The position numbers were made by a program, and so were the translations under genes. This document shows positions 1-8,103 of a DNA stretch of 64,000 nt, one piece after another (within the stretch, counting starts at the first letter, position 1; each line of letters begins with the position of its first letter). Source of the stretch: an uncultured Chloroflexales bacterium (GTDB lineage: Bacteria > Chloroflexota > Chloroflexia > Chloroflexales > Chloroflexaceae); contig CALGUG010000065.1 in assembly GCA_937902315.1 (NCBI GenBank), positions 62,001 through 126,000 on the forward strand. Reading direction: 5' to 3'. A model generated the notes under the pieces. The model saw nothing but the letters and a program-made list of their open reading frames with translations, was not told the origin of the DNA and did no database searches.

Positions 1-23
1 TTATTGCCAAAAGCCCATACCTT

Positions 24-64
24 CGGCCATTGGTGCATAAGCAGCACTATGGCCGTCTTTTTTT
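24..64 (+). terminator. First leader hairpin with U-tract upstream of the tet gene
   Basis: CGGCCAT (24-30) pairs with ATGGCCG (49-55), with an inner GTGC/GCAC stem (33-36/44-47), followed by TCTTTTTTT (56-64). This has the form of an intrinsic terminator. It may end an upstream gene outside the window or be the first arm of the tet attenuator. The start codon of the short leader ORF (49) lies in its 3' arm. Confidence 0.7.
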
Positions 65-99
65 GCACGGCTATGGAATATGTCTGTAGACCTTGTTGA
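49..99 (+). CDS. Putative 16-codon leader peptide of the tet gene
   Basis: An ATG at 49 opens a short frame encoding MAVFFCTAMEYVCRPC and stops with TGA at 97-99, two bases before the second terminator hairpin. A stalled ribosome here would cover the upstream arm of that hairpin. Known precedent: tet(M) of Tn916 is controlled by transcription attenuation over a short leader ORF. No strong Shine-Dalgarno is visible, and the frame is open back to the window edge, so the true start could lie further upstream. The role is inferred. Confidence 0.45.
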   Translation: MAVFFCTAMEYVCRPC

Positions 100-100
100 G

Positions 101-129
101 AAGCCACAGGCATATCTGTGGCTTTTTTA
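101..129 (+). terminator. Attenuator-type terminator before the tet gene
   Basis: AAGCCACAG (101-109) and CTGTGGCTT (116-124) form a perfect 9-bp stem with a 6-base loop, followed directly by TTTTTT. It lies only 25 bases before the tet start codon, with no room for a new promoter. Transcripts entering from upstream must therefore read through it for the gene to be expressed. Confidence 0.8.
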
Positions 130-153
130 TTGTCCTACATTCAGAGGAGCGTT

Positions 154-2118
154 ATGCCCACACTCAACCTAGGAATTTTGGCCCATGTCGATGCAGGAAA
201 AACCAGCTTAACGGAACGCTTACTCTTCCGCAGCGGTGCGATCCATCGCTTGGGGAGTGTTGACAGTGGAAATACTCAAACCGATAGCATGGCGCTTGAG
301 CGCGAGCGAGGCATTACGATCAAGTCGGCAGTTGCAGCGTTTACGATCGACGAGTTAACGGTAAATCTGATCGATACGCCGGGGCATCCCGACTTTATCG
401 CCGAAGTTGAACGTGTCTTAAGCGTACTCGATGGCGCTATCCTGGTGATCTCGGCGGTCGAAGGGGTTCAGCCTCAAACCCGCATTCTAATGCGAGCGCT
501 GCAACGGCTGGAGATTCCGCTGCTGATCTTTATCAATAAAATCGATCGACGCGGCGCCGATGTCGAGACCGTGATTGAGAGTATCAGCCAGAAGCTCTCG
601 CCTGCGCTTGTGCCGATGGGAAGCTGCCAGCATGAGGGCAGTCCTCAAGCCGATTTTCGTGCTTCACAAGCTGATGATCCAAGTTTCCGCTCATGCTTAA
701 TTGAGCAGCTGACCCAACACAGCGATCAGCTGTTAGAGTGTTATGTCGAACTGGAGGATGCTTTAGCATTTGAGGAGGTGTATCGAGAGTTAGTGGACCA
801 AACCCGAGCGGGCTTGGTCTACCCGGTCTTTTGTGGCTCTGCGATCACAGGGGCAGGGATCGAAGCACTGCTTCAAGGGATCAAAGAGCTGTTACCTCGG
901 ACAACAGAGCAAAGCGATGGCGAGCTCGCCGGACAGATCTTTAAAATCGAACGCAACGCCGTCAATCAAAAGATCGCTTATGTCCGGCTCTTTGCAGGAA
1001 GGCTACAAGCGCGCGAACGAGTTCAGGTCGGCAAGCAGCTCGAACGAGTCACCGCAATCGAAGTCTTTTCACAAGGAGGCGCCCAAAGCAGCAGCGAGAT
1101 CGTTGCCGGTCAGATCGGCAAATTAGCTGGCCTGACCCACTGTCAGATCGGCGATACGATCGGCCGCGGGCAGCAGCGACAAATGCATCGTTTCGCGCCT
1201 CCCACACTTGAAAGCTTGATCGTACCGATCGATCAGAGCAAACGCTCGGCGCTCTATCGGGCGCTGGTTCAATTAAGCGAACAAGATCCGCTGATCAATC
1301 TGCGCGTTGATCAAGAGCAGCAAGAGCTGTTTGTATCGCTCTATGGCGAAGTGCAAAAAGAGGTGATCGAGAGCACATTGCTGCGCGACTACGGGATCGC
1401 AGTTGCGTTCCGCGAAAGCTCGATGATCTGCATTGAGCGGCTTAGCGCTAGTGGTGAAGCACTTGAACTGCTTGGCAAGGATGATAATCCCTTTGTGGCG
1501 ACCTTGGGAGTGCGGGTCGAGCCGGGAGCGCCCGAGAGTGGCATTCAGGTGCAATTTCATTCCAAGGTCGAAACGATCCCGCTCTACATCTACAAAACAG
1601 TTGAGGCTTTTCAAGCAGCGCTGATCGAAACGTTTAAAGAAACTCTTAAACAAGGCCTATACGGTTGGGAGGTGCAGGACTGCCAAATCAGTGTCACCCA
1701 TTCAGGCTATGTATCGCCACTCAGTAGCGCTCGCGACTTCCGCTTGTTAGCGCCTTTAGTGCTTATGCAAGCACTAGCCGAGGCGGGAACCTACGTTTGT
1801 GAGCCATTGCAACACTTCAGGCTCGAAATACCGATCGATTGCTTTCCCGCTATCTGGTCGCTGCTTTCGCGCTTAGGCGCTAGGCCCCAAGCACCGGAGA
1901 TACGAGAAACGATCTGTGTCTTGTCGGGCGAAATCTCGGTTACTCAGATTCGTTACTTGCAAGAGCAGCTCGCACATCACAGCCATGGCGAAGGCGTGTT
2001 GGAGTATAGCTTTGGGCGTTATGAAGCGGTGGAGAATAATCCACCAGTTCGCGCTCGTAGCGATCGCAATCCGCTGAATCGCAAAGAGTACCTGTTGCAA
2101 CTTCAAGGACGCCTATAG
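154..2118 (+). CDS. Tet(M)/Tet(O)-family ribosomal protection GTPase
   Basis: A translational GTPase paralogue of EF-G that removes tetracyclines from the ribosome. It begins MPTLNLGILAHVDAGKTSLT, with the G1 loop AHVDAGKT. G2 is in RERGIT, G3 is DTPGH and G4 is NKID. Domain IV and V segments follow, ending with the family's SARDFRLLAPLVL block near residue 520. At 654 residues it is close to Tet(M) (639). I chose ATG 154 over an upstream in-frame codon because GAGGAGC (144-150) precedes it at normal spacing and the Tet(M) N-terminus aligns from here. Tandem terminator hairpins and a short ORF precede it. Whether it confers tetracycline resistance or is a housekeeping-type relative cannot be told from sequence alone. 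Confidence 0.88.
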   Translation: MPTLNLGILAHVDAGKTSLTERLLFRSGAIHRLGSVDSGNTQTDSMALERERGITIKSAVAAFTIDELTVNLIDTPGHPDFIAEVERVLSVLDGAILVISAVEGVQPQTRILMRALQRLEIPLLIFINKIDRRGADVETVIESISQKLSPALVPMGSCQHEGSPQADFRASQADDPSFRSCLIEQLTQHSDQLLECYVELEDALAFEEVYRELVDQTRAGLVYPVFCGSAITGAGIEALLQGIKELLPRTTEQSDGELAGQIFKIERNAVNQKIAYVRLFAGRLQARERVQVGKQLERVTAIEVFSQGGAQSSSEIVAGQIGKLAGLTHCQIGDTIGRGQQRQMHRFAPPTLESLIVPIDQSKRSALYRALVQLSEQDPLINLRVDQEQQELFVSLYGEVQKEVIESTLLRDYGIAVAFRESSMICIERLSASGEALELLGKDDNPFVATLGVRVEPGAPESGIQVQFHSKVETIPLYIYKTVEAFQAALIETFKETLKQGLYGWEVQDCQISVTHSGYVSPLSSARDFRLLAPLVLMQALAEAGTYVCEPLQHFRLEIPIDCFPAIWSLLSRLGARPQAPEIRETICVLSGEISVTQIRYLQEQLAHHSHGEGVLEYSFGRYEAVENNPPVRARSDRNPLNRKEYLLQLQGRL

Positions 2119-2165
2119 CGAAGTTAAGCTCGTTTTGCATCAGATAGCAACACCCCAATGTTCTC

Positions 2166-2194
2166 TTGACATGGGAAAAGCCTAATGGTACTCT
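2166..2194 (+). promoter_or_regulatory. Sigma-70-like promoter for the leader ORF/ABC exporter transcript
   Basis: A perfect -35 TTGACA (2166-2171) is followed after 17 bases by TACTCT (2189-2194), which matches the -10 consensus at only 3 of 6 positions. It sits 35 bases before a strong Shine-Dalgarno (AAGGAGG, 2215-2221). Confidence 0.55.
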
Positions 2195-2228
2195 AGAAAC
2201 GATCATTATCAAACAAGGAGGCGTACAA

Positions 2229-2315
2229 ATGGCAAAAACCACCCACAATCGATCTGAGCTTTCCGTTGTTGTAGGTTGCAACAAGGTTTGCTCGCTTGTG
2301 GAGTGCGCCTTTTAA
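2229..2315 (+). CDS. 28-residue cysteine-containing small peptide (leader or RiPP-like)
   Basis: A 28-codon ORF starts at ATG 2229, 7 bases after an AAGGAGG Shine-Dalgarno, the strongest ribosome site in this stretch. It begins MAKTTHNRSE and its C-terminal half is VVVGCNKVCSLVECAF, with three cysteines. It is too small for most gene callers. It lies in the leader of an ABC exporter gene, upstream of several hairpins ending in an intrinsic terminator. Two readings are possible: a regulatory leader peptide whose translation controls read-through into the exporter, or a small secreted/modified peptide exported by the ABC protein. No modification enzyme is encoded nearby, so the leader-peptide reading is favoured. 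Confidence 0.55.
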   Translation: MAKTTHNRSELSVVVGCNKVCSLVECAF

Positions 2316-2350
2316 GCAGATCTTGCTTCATAAAGCGGCCATCCTCAATT

Positions 2351-2507
2351 GATCACCTGCTGATGTGATCGGTGTATGCTGATGCATACACACGCTGGGA
2401 TGTTACGCTATGAATCCAATTGAATGGCTACGGGTGTATTCCAACACTCGTAGCCATTCGCTATTTCAAGACGGCTACGGGCTGCCTGTAGCCGTTTTCT
2501 CTTCTTC
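2351..2507 (+). promoter_or_regulatory. Structured leader with competing hairpins (probable attenuator)
   Basis: Four hairpins lie in a row: GATCAC/GTGATC (2351-2370), GTGTATGC/GCATACAC (2372-2391), GAATGGCTACG/CGTAGCCATTC (2422-2459) and ACGGCTACGGG/CCTGTAGCCGT (2471-2495). The last is followed by the T-rich TTTTCTCTTCTT. CGTAGCC at 2449-2455 can pair with GGCTACG at 2426-2432 or with GGCTACG at 2473-2479. The second pairing would break the terminator. This is the classical anti-antiterminator/antiterminator/terminator layout, about 100 bases before the ABC exporter start. Confidence 0.65.
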
Positions 2508-2605
2508 AAACGGTTCGTGCTCAGCCCTGCCCGGAAATAGCTCGATCTGAGGAAGGCTCCCCAAGCGAGACAGCATCTGTAGAAACGCTAAGCTAAGGAG
2601 TGTTT

Positions 2606-4342
2606 GTGAACCCGCGTTTGAAGAAGTTTTTATCCTACTACAAGCCCTATCGTGGCTTACTGATCGCCGATTTGGTCTGTGCCTTGTTGGTATCGATGAT
2701 CGCTTTGGCCTTCCCGCTGCTGATCAACCAGGTCGCGAAAGCGGTCGTTTCGAGCGATAGCGCCGCCGCAACCCGCGAGATCCTGATACTCGGCGGGGTT
2801 ATGTTGCTGCTCACCATCATCTATATGTACTGCAACTACTTTGTCGACTATTGGGGGCATATGATGGGAGCCATGATGGAGCGCGATATGCGCAAAGAGC
2901 TGTTTGCGCACTATCACGAGCTATCGTTCGGTTTTTATGATGAGCATAAAACTGGCCAGCTCTTGACCCTGATTACCAGCGATTCCTTCTCGTTGTCGGA
3001 ATTCTATCACCATGGGCCAGAAGACCTGCTGATCGCCTTTTTAAAGCTGATCGGCGTCTTTGCGATCTTCTTCTTCATCAATTGGCAGCTTGCCTTGCTG
3101 ATCGTCTGTCTTATGCCCTTCATTACGATCTACGGGATTCATTTCAATCGAAAGATGCATCGCGCGCTGCGGGCCAGCAAAGACCGCATCGGCTTCATCA
3201 ATGCCCAGGTCGAAGATACTTTGGCCGGAATTCGCACGGTGAAGTCGTTTACCAACGAACAGATCGAAATGCAGAAGTTCGAGAAGGAAAACGATCTGTT
3301 TTTGTACAGTCGCAGCGAAGGCTACAAAGGAGAGGCCTTTTTCTTCACCGGAATGATCGTTTTTATGGAACTGGTCACAATCGTCGTGATTGTGGTCGGT
3401 GGACTAGGCATCGTTTACGGAATGCTCGATATGGGCGATTTCCTTACCTATGTGCTCTGTATCGGCATTCTGAACGATCCTATTAATCGAATTAATAATT
3501 TTGTGCGTTTGTATCAAGAGGGCACAACCAGCTTCAAGCGTTTTATGGATCTGCTCGAGCTCAAGCCTGAGATACAAGACCGGCCGCAGGCCTACGAGCT
3601 GCCAGCTGTGCGCGGCGATATCACGTTTTCAAAGGTCAGTTTCGCCTATAAAACATCGCCGAAGCCGGTCTTTCAAGATCTCGATCTCAGCATCAAGGCG
3701 GGCGAGTTCGTCGCCTTGGTAGGTACATCGGGCGTGGGCAAAAGCACGCTCTGCTCGCTGATAGCGCGCTTTTACGATGTGAAGGCCGGCGCGGTGCTCA
3801 TCGACGGGCACGATGTTCGCGCCGTGACGCAGGCCTCGCTGCGCAGCCAGATCGGCGTGGTGCAGCAAGATGTCTACCTCTTCGCGGGCAGCATCGCCGA
3901 CAACATTCGCTATGGCAAACGCGACGCCAGCATGGAGGAGGTGATCGCCGCCGCCAAGCAGGCCAACGCCCACGACTTCATTATGGCGCTGCCCAACGGC
4001 TACGACACCGATATCGGCCAGCGCGGCGTGAAGCTCTCGGGCGGCCAGAAGCAGCGCATCAGCATCGCGCGGGTCTTTTTGAAAAACCCGCCCATCATCA
4101 TCTTCGACGAGGCCACCAGTTCGCTCGACAACGAGAGCGAACGGGCGGTGCAAGAGTCGCTCGAGCGACTGAGCAACAACCGCACAACGATCGTGATCGC
4201 GCACCGCCTCTCGACCGTGCGCCACGCCGACCGCATCATTGTGCTCGACGAAGGCGGTGTGGCCGAAGAGGGCGATCATCGCGAGCTGCTTGGACAGAAC
4301 GGCGCTTATGCACGGCTCTACAACCTGCAGCTGACCTTCTGA
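2606..4342 (+). CDS. ABC exporter, MsbA/YwjA type (fused TMD-NBD)
   Basis: A type IV (exporter-fold) ABC half-transporter expected to work as a homodimer in the cytoplasmic membrane. Six membrane helices occupy roughly residues 20-300. The NBD has Walker A GTSGVGKST, signature LSGGQKQR, Walker B IIIFDEATSSLD and switch histidine in VIAHRLST, all intact. I chose GTG 2606 rather than GTG 2600 because the AAGGAG Shine-Dalgarno is at 2595-2600 and would overlap the earlier codon. Substrate is unknown. The attenuator-like leader and the tet-family gene upstream suggest drug export, which is inference. The NBD half looks more GC-rich than the membrane half. Confidence 0.9.
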   Translation: MNPRLKKFLSYYKPYRGLLIADLVCALLVSMIALAFPLLINQVAKAVVSSDSAAATREILILGGVMLLLTIIYMYCNYFVDYWGHMMGAMMERDMRKELFAHYHELSFGFYDEHKTGQLLTLITSDSFSLSEFYHHGPEDLLIAFLKLIGVFAIFFFINWQLALLIVCLMPFITIYGIHFNRKMHRALRASKDRIGFINAQVEDTLAGIRTVKSFTNEQIEMQKFEKENDLFLYSRSEGYKGEAFFFTGMIVFMELVTIVVIVVGGLGIVYGMLDMGDFLTYVLCIGILNDPINRINNFVRLYQEGTTSFKRFMDLLELKPEIQDRPQAYELPAVRGDITFSKVSFAYKTSPKPVFQDLDLSIKAGEFVALVGTSGVGKSTLCSLIARFYDVKAGAVLIDGHDVRAVTQASLRSQIGVVQQDVYLFAGSIADNIRYGKRDASMEEVIAAAKQANAHDFIMALPNGYDTDIGQRGVKLSGGQKQRISIARVFLKNPPIIIFDEATSSLDNESERAVQESLERLSNNRTTIVIAHRLSTVRHADRIIVLDEGGVAEEGDHRELLGQNGAYARLYNLQLTF

Positions 4343-4410
4343 GCGCGATGTTTCGCTTTCGGGCGATCGCTGTCCACAGGCAATAGCCGCCGAATGGAAG
4401 GAGCGCCGCT

Positions 4411-4468
4411 TTGATAGCCGAAGGCGGACGCGCTAGAAGCCGAATGGATGCTAGGGACTCCTCCGCCT
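4411..4468. mobile_element. Family A repeat, single right end
   Basis: Contains the core GATAGCCGAAGGCGGACGCG followed by CTAGAAGCCGAATGG and an imperfect terminal CTCCGCC. It is one of 14 copies in the window of a repeat whose two-ended forms have ~60-bp terminal inverted repeats. Confidence 0.8.
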
Positions 4469-4490
4469 GATCTTTAAAATTCGCTCGAGA

Positions 4491-4518
4491 AAGGGGTTTG
4501 CACTGGCGCAAACCCCTT
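4491..4518. terminator. 11-bp perfect hairpin after the ABC exporter
   Basis: AAGGGGTTTGC (4491-4501) pairs with GCAAACCCCTT (4508-4518) around a 6-base loop. The T-tract is poor on either strand, so termination strength is uncertain. Confidence 0.5.
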
Positions 4519-4592
4519 CCATTTACAAGATTTGAGACGTACAATCATACTAAGGACTTTTAAACCAAGCGCTCAGCGAAAGGAGCTGTGAG

Positions 4593-5006
4593 ATGATCGA
4601 TAATCCCCAGCTTAGCCCACAACAGATCGAAGCGCTGCTAGCCTTTTTGCCTCAATTCGAGGCGCCCGACTTTAGCTGCGGAGCCTGGCACCGCGGGCCG
4701 CAGGCTATGCCCGTCTATAGCTACAGCCCGTGCGTGCAGGCGTTTCTGCAAACGCTCTACGAGCTCGACATCATCCAGCCCTTCGATTGGGGCGCTTGGG
4801 GCCACAAAGCTTGCGATCTGATCGAAGGCAAGGGCATCGATGAGGCCGACCAAGCGACCCTGCACAAACTGCTGATCGCTCATGTGCGGGCCGATCGTTT
4901 TATCGAGGGTCAGCTTGCCAGCGCGTTTCAAGCAGGCTATATCACCGCGATTCTGCGCCGCCTGCGCGAGCTTAACAGCCAAAGCAACAATGTAACGATC
5001 GGTTGA
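4593..5006 (+). CDS. DUF6508-like small protein
   Basis: A 137-residue soluble protein with no signal peptide or membrane helix. The pattern FxWGxWG...L (residues 66-72), a polar middle, and the ending DRFIEGQLASAFQAGYITAILRRL match what I recall of the DUF6508 family, whose C-terminus is typically F-x-E/D-G-H/Q-...-G-x-I-...-LRRL. Function is unknown. The start is supported by AAGGAGC 6-8 bases before ATG 4593. It stands alone, convergent with the SDR gene downstream. Confidence 0.7.
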   Translation: MIDNPQLSPQQIEALLAFLPQFEAPDFSCGAWHRGPQAMPVYSYSPCVQAFLQTLYELDIIQPFDWGAWGHKACDLIEGKGIDEADQATLHKLLIAHVRADRFIEGQLASAFQAGYITAILRRLRELNSQSNNVTIG

Positions 5007-5045
5007 GGCTTCTCCAGCGCAAGTGGGCTAGAGCTGAGCGAGGGA

Positions 5046-5756
5046 TCAGCCTTGGTAGGTCCAGCCGTGGTCGTTGTGATAGATCATCAGCTTGGTCATG
5101 CCGCCGTCGATGGCGATATTTTCGCCCGTGATAAAGCCGGCCTGTTCTGAAGCCAAAAACAGCACCATGGTGGCGATATCGCTCGGTTTGCCAACCCGCC
5201 CAGCCGGGTGCTGGGTGGCATCGGGGCCGCTCCACTCCTGCTCGCTGGTATCGATCCAACCAGGGCTGATCGAGTTGACGCGCACACGCCCAGCCAACGA
5301 AGCCGCCAGCGCGTGGGTCAGCGCCGCGATTCCGCCTTTGGTCGCGCTATAGCTCTCGGTGTTGGGCTGGCTCTGACGGTCGCGCGAAGAAGAGATGTTG
5401 ATGATCGAGGCACCGGGGCCGAAGTGTGGCTCGAACAGCTTGCTGAGCAAGAAAGGCGCGCTGACGCCGACCCGCAAAACGTAGTTGAAATCTTCGTAGG
5501 AACAGTCGAACAAGCCGCCCCGCGATAGACAAGCGTTGTTGACTAACACATCGACTCGCCCATACTGTTCGATCACTTTGTTGGCAAAAGCTTGCACATC
5601 GGCTTCGTTCGCGAGATCGCCCACAAAATAGTCGTTGGGCAAGAGATCGATCACACATACCTGCGCCCCAGCCTGCCGAAACGCTTCACAAATCGCTTTG
5701 CCAATACCGCGCGCGCCTCCGGTTACAACTACAACCTTCGACGTAAAATCAAACAT
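5046..5756 (-). CDS. Short-chain dehydrogenase/reductase (SDR)
   Basis: A classical SDR, NAD(P)-dependent, substrate unknown. The Rossmann motif TGGARGIG is near residue 11, followed by a VNNAC block (NNAG variant) and an INISSS serine. The catalytic YSATK (YxxxK) precedes a VNSISPGW cofactor loop. ATG 5756 is preferred over the longer frame starting near 5873 because GAGGGAG lies 8 bases upstream and the family N-terminus (MFDFTSKVVVVTGG) begins here. At 236 residues it is normal length. Acidic residues at the end of beta-2 (VCVIDLLP) favour NAD(H) over NADP(H). Confidence 0.88.
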   Translation of the reverse strand: MFDFTSKVVVVTGGARGIGKAICEAFRQAGAQVCVIDLLPNDYFVGDLANEADVQAFANKVIEQYGRVDVLVNNACLSRGGLFDCSYEDFNYVLRVGVSAPFLLSKLFEPHFGPGASIINISSSRDRQSQPNTESYSATKGGIAALTHALAASLAGRVRVNSISPGWIDTSEQEWSGPDATQHPAGRVGKPSDIATMVLFLASEQAGFITGENIAIDGGMTKLMIYHNDHGWTYQG

Positions 5757-5915
5757 AAGAACGCTCCCTCTCTTCAGAACGGCTTTATAAGCAAGCTTGA
5801 AACGCAACTTACGCCTAAAGCCTAACGTCCAATCACATGGTCGCAGATTTGAACTACTAATTGGTATACTCAACTGTAGTTACGCTACAGGGCCTATACA
5901 ATCAAGGAGACTGCT

Positions 5916-6617
5916 ATGAGTTTCGGATCGATGCCAATGTTAGGCGCAGATGCACAATTGCGCCTAAACAGCATTATGCAGCAAGTCTACGCGTGGATGA
6001 CGGCTGGACTCTTGCTCACTGGAGCGGTTGCTGCGTATACCAGCAACTCTCCGGCTATGTTGGGCCTGCTCTTCGGCAATCCTTACATGGTCTGGGTGCT
6101 CTTTATCGCCCAGATCGCGCTCGTTTTCGGTCTAGGAGCCGCTATCAACCGCCTCTCGCCCGCTGTCGCAACAGCCATCTTTCTGATCTACGCTGTACTC
6201 AATGGCCTAACATTTTCGGCGATCTTCTTAGTCTACACCGCTTCTTCGATCGCCCAAACCTTCTTCGCCACCGCGGGAACCTTCGCCGTGATGAGTTTTT
6301 ATGGCTACACGACCAAGCGCGATCTTAGCACAATCGGCAATATCTTGTTTATGGCCTTGATCGGCTTCTTTATCGGCACCATTATCAACTGGTTTTGGGC
6401 CAATTCGATGCTCTATTGGATTTTAACCTATGCGGGGATCGCGATTTTCGTGGGCCTAACCGCTTGGGATACCCAGAAGATCAAGCACATGAGCCTGGCG
6501 GCGCGCGACGACACAAGCGCCCATCGCGTGGCGATTTTAGGCGCCCTAACGCTCTACCTCGACTTCATCAACCTCTTTTTGCTGTTACTGCGCGTTTTGG
6601 GCGGCCGCCGCGACTAA
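5916..6617 (+). CDS. BAX inhibitor-1 (UPF0005/YccA) family membrane protein
   Basis: A 233-residue integral membrane protein with about seven hydrophobic segments, preceded by a short polar N-terminus. The family signature is seen in the loop NGLTFSAIF and in the late motif FVGLTAWDTQKIK (about residues 180-195), ending GALTLYLDFINLFLLLLR. Bacterial members (YetJ/BsYetJ-type) are pH-sensitive calcium leak channels or modulate FtsH (YccA). Which role applies here is not visible. The start has AAGGAGA 6-7 bases upstream. A strong terminator follows, so it is probably monocistronic. Confidence 0.92.
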   Translation: MSFGSMPMLGADAQLRLNSIMQQVYAWMTAGLLLTGAVAAYTSNSPAMLGLLFGNPYMVWVLFIAQIALVFGLGAAINRLSPAVATAIFLIYAVLNGLTFSAIFLVYTASSIAQTFFATAGTFAVMSFYGYTTKRDLSTIGNILFMALIGFFIGTIINWFWANSMLYWILTYAGIAIFVGLTAWDTQKIKHMSLAARDDTSAHRVAILGALTLYLDFINLFLLLLRVLGGRRD

Positions 6618-6649
6618 CACACGAGCATTCGTAGCAACGAAATACGGCG

Positions 6650-6679
6650 AAAAGCGATGCCCAGCAGGCATCGCTTTTT
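6650..6679 (+). terminator. Intrinsic terminator of the BAX inhibitor-like gene
   Basis: AAAAGCGATGCC (6650-6661) and GGCATCGCTTTTT (6667-6679) form a 12-bp stem with a CAGCA loop and a T5 tail, 33 bases after the stop codon. Confidence 0.9.
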
Positions 6680-6746
6680 GTGTTACAAGCTATCCACTTC
6701 ACGCACTGTTCTCGCGTCGTGCATCGCTCTTATGCCGTATATCAAT

Positions 6747-6858
6747 CTGGCGGATAGGCTTCTAGCTCCCATTCGGCTTCTAGCGCGTCCGCCTACGGCT
6801 ATCAGATGGAAGCTCCTGCCCTCATCCCCAGCCCTTCTCCCGCAATGCGGGAGAAGGG
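6747..6858. mobile_element. Family A repeat, single left end plus REP-like hairpin
   Basis: Starts CTGGCGGATAGGC, continues CATTCGGCTTCTAGCGCGTC and CGCCTACGGCTATCA, then ends in a hairpin of CCCTTCTCCCGCA/TGCGGGAGAAGGG (6832-6858). No matching right end is seen before the next gene. The rest of the gap to 7112 has no recognisable feature apart from the Shine-Dalgarno. Confidence 0.8.
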
Positions 6859-7112
6859 AGCGATACGCGGCCCGCCTACAGTATGCACGCAAGGTGGAGC
6901 AAGGCAAGAGAGACAAGTTTCCGAACGAGCCAAAAGTATAGCGTTAGCGGATCTGTTAGCAAAGCTCTACTATTGCGGGTTGTAGAAACAATTAGCGGCT
7001 TTCAGATTAAATGTTATCATAGCAATGAGTTATATTTTCCAATCAAACAAGCTTGTTGGCAAATGACTTGCTAAGGGAAGATCTGAGACAGGTGGAGTGG
7101 AGGAGAAAGACA

Positions 7113-8015
7113 ATGGCGTTGCCAAAGCGACCACTGGGAAAGACCGGGCTTGAGCTATCGGTAATCAGCCTGAGCACGTCGCAGCTTACCAAGGGCAAAC
7201 TGATGGACACCCTTATGCTCAACAAAACGGCGCGCATGCTCAACCTTGCGATCGATCAGGGCATCAACTTTATCGAAACAAGCACAAGTTACGGCAATCA
7301 AGGGAAGATCGGCGATGTGATGAAGAAGCGGCGCGACGAGGTGGTCTTGGGCATCAAGAGCCTGAAACGCAAACGTATCGACTTCTTGGCTGATCTGCAC
7401 CAGAGCCTTAAAGAGCTGCAGACCGACCACGTTGATCTGTTGTTGATCGACCGCGCCGACACAATGAGCGATATCGAAGATATTCTGGGCGATAATGGCG
7501 CGCTCGCTGCCGCCCAAGAAGCGCGCCGCGAAGGCTTGGCCAAATTCATCGGTATCAGTGGTACGTCGCGGCCCGCGCTGCTCATGCACGCGCTCGAGCA
7601 GTTCGAGTTCGATGTTGTCGAAAGCGCCTTCAGCCCGATCGATCATATCATCAACGGCAGCGATACAACGCTGTTGCCCGTCGCACGCAGCAAAAACGTC
7701 GGCGTGATCGCCAAACGAGTCTATGGGCACGGTCTGCTTAAACAGACGAAACTGGCCATGCGCTACACCCTCGCGCTCGAAGGCGTCAGCACGGCCTTGA
7801 TCAGCATGGAATCGGAGGGGCAGATCGAAGAGAATGTGCGCCTCGCCGAGATGCTCGACCCGCTCAGTGAAAGCGACCAGCGCTCGCTCTTCACCGAAGC
7901 TCGCAACCTGATCGAAGCCAACTATGTCTCGGATCGCAACCCGCTCTACTGGCTCTTCCACAGCCGCGTTCAGAGTTGGGAGGAAGAGAAAGCAGCAGCC
8001 GCGGCCAACAAGTAA
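7113..8015 (+). CDS. Aldo/keto reductase-fold protein with degenerate catalytic tetrad
   Basis: The first residues MALPKRPLGKTGLELSVISL and the pattern GINFIETSTSYGN...IGDVM place it in the aldo/keto reductase superfamily (TIM barrel, NADPH). The AKR tetrad is Asp-Tyr-Lys-His. Here Asp is Glu55, Tyr60 and Lys82 are kept, and the His position (normally in LLH) is Asp113 in LLLIDRAD. Loss of the His and the Asp-to-Glu change suggest weak or altered chemistry, or a non-catalytic role. ATG 7113 follows GGAGGAG at 7 bases. A longer in-frame ORF from 7053 lacks such a site. The tail after residue 280 is polar and alanine-rich. A perfect 36-bp palindrome follows the gene. Confidence 0.82.
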   Translation: MALPKRPLGKTGLELSVISLSTSQLTKGKLMDTLMLNKTARMLNLAIDQGINFIETSTSYGNQGKIGDVMKKRRDEVVLGIKSLKRKRIDFLADLHQSLKELQTDHVDLLLIDRADTMSDIEDILGDNGALAAAQEARREGLAKFIGISGTSRPALLMHALEQFEFDVVESAFSPIDHIINGSDTTLLPVARSKNVGVIAKRVYGHGLLKQTKLAMRYTLALEGVSTALISMESEGQIEENVRLAEMLDPLSESDQRSLFTEARNLIEANYVSDRNPLYWLFHSRVQSWEEEKAAAAANK

Positions 8016-8032
8016 GAGCAATTCTTGTTTTT

Positions 8033-8103
8033 GGCCTTCGGCAGAGTGGAATGTGAGTATTTTTGTTATGCGAGCTTTGGCGCGATCGCGCCAAAGCTCG
8101 CAT
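8033..8103. repeat. Family C repeat: GGCCTTCGGCAGAGTGGAA plus palindrome
   Basis: The 19-base motif at 8033-8051 recurs at 23134-23152 and, inverted, at 34075-34093 and (one mismatch) 27803-27821. A perfect 36-bp palindrome spans 8068-8103, reading ATGCGAGCTTTGGCGCGA up to its centre and then the reverse complement. It sits just after the AKR gene and may act as its terminator or mRNA-end stabiliser. Confidence 0.75.

Noticed and set aside
3700..4342. Chimeric origin of the ABC exporter's NBD half
   Set aside because: It looks more GC-rich than the membrane half, but NBDs often are, and no phylogenetic break can be shown by eye.
6832..6858. CCCTTCTCCCGCA/TGCGGGAGAAGGG hairpins as CRISPR or independent terminators
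   Set aside because: They recur only inside family A repeats and are not spaced like CRISPR repeats; similar REP-like palindromes are common in bacteria.
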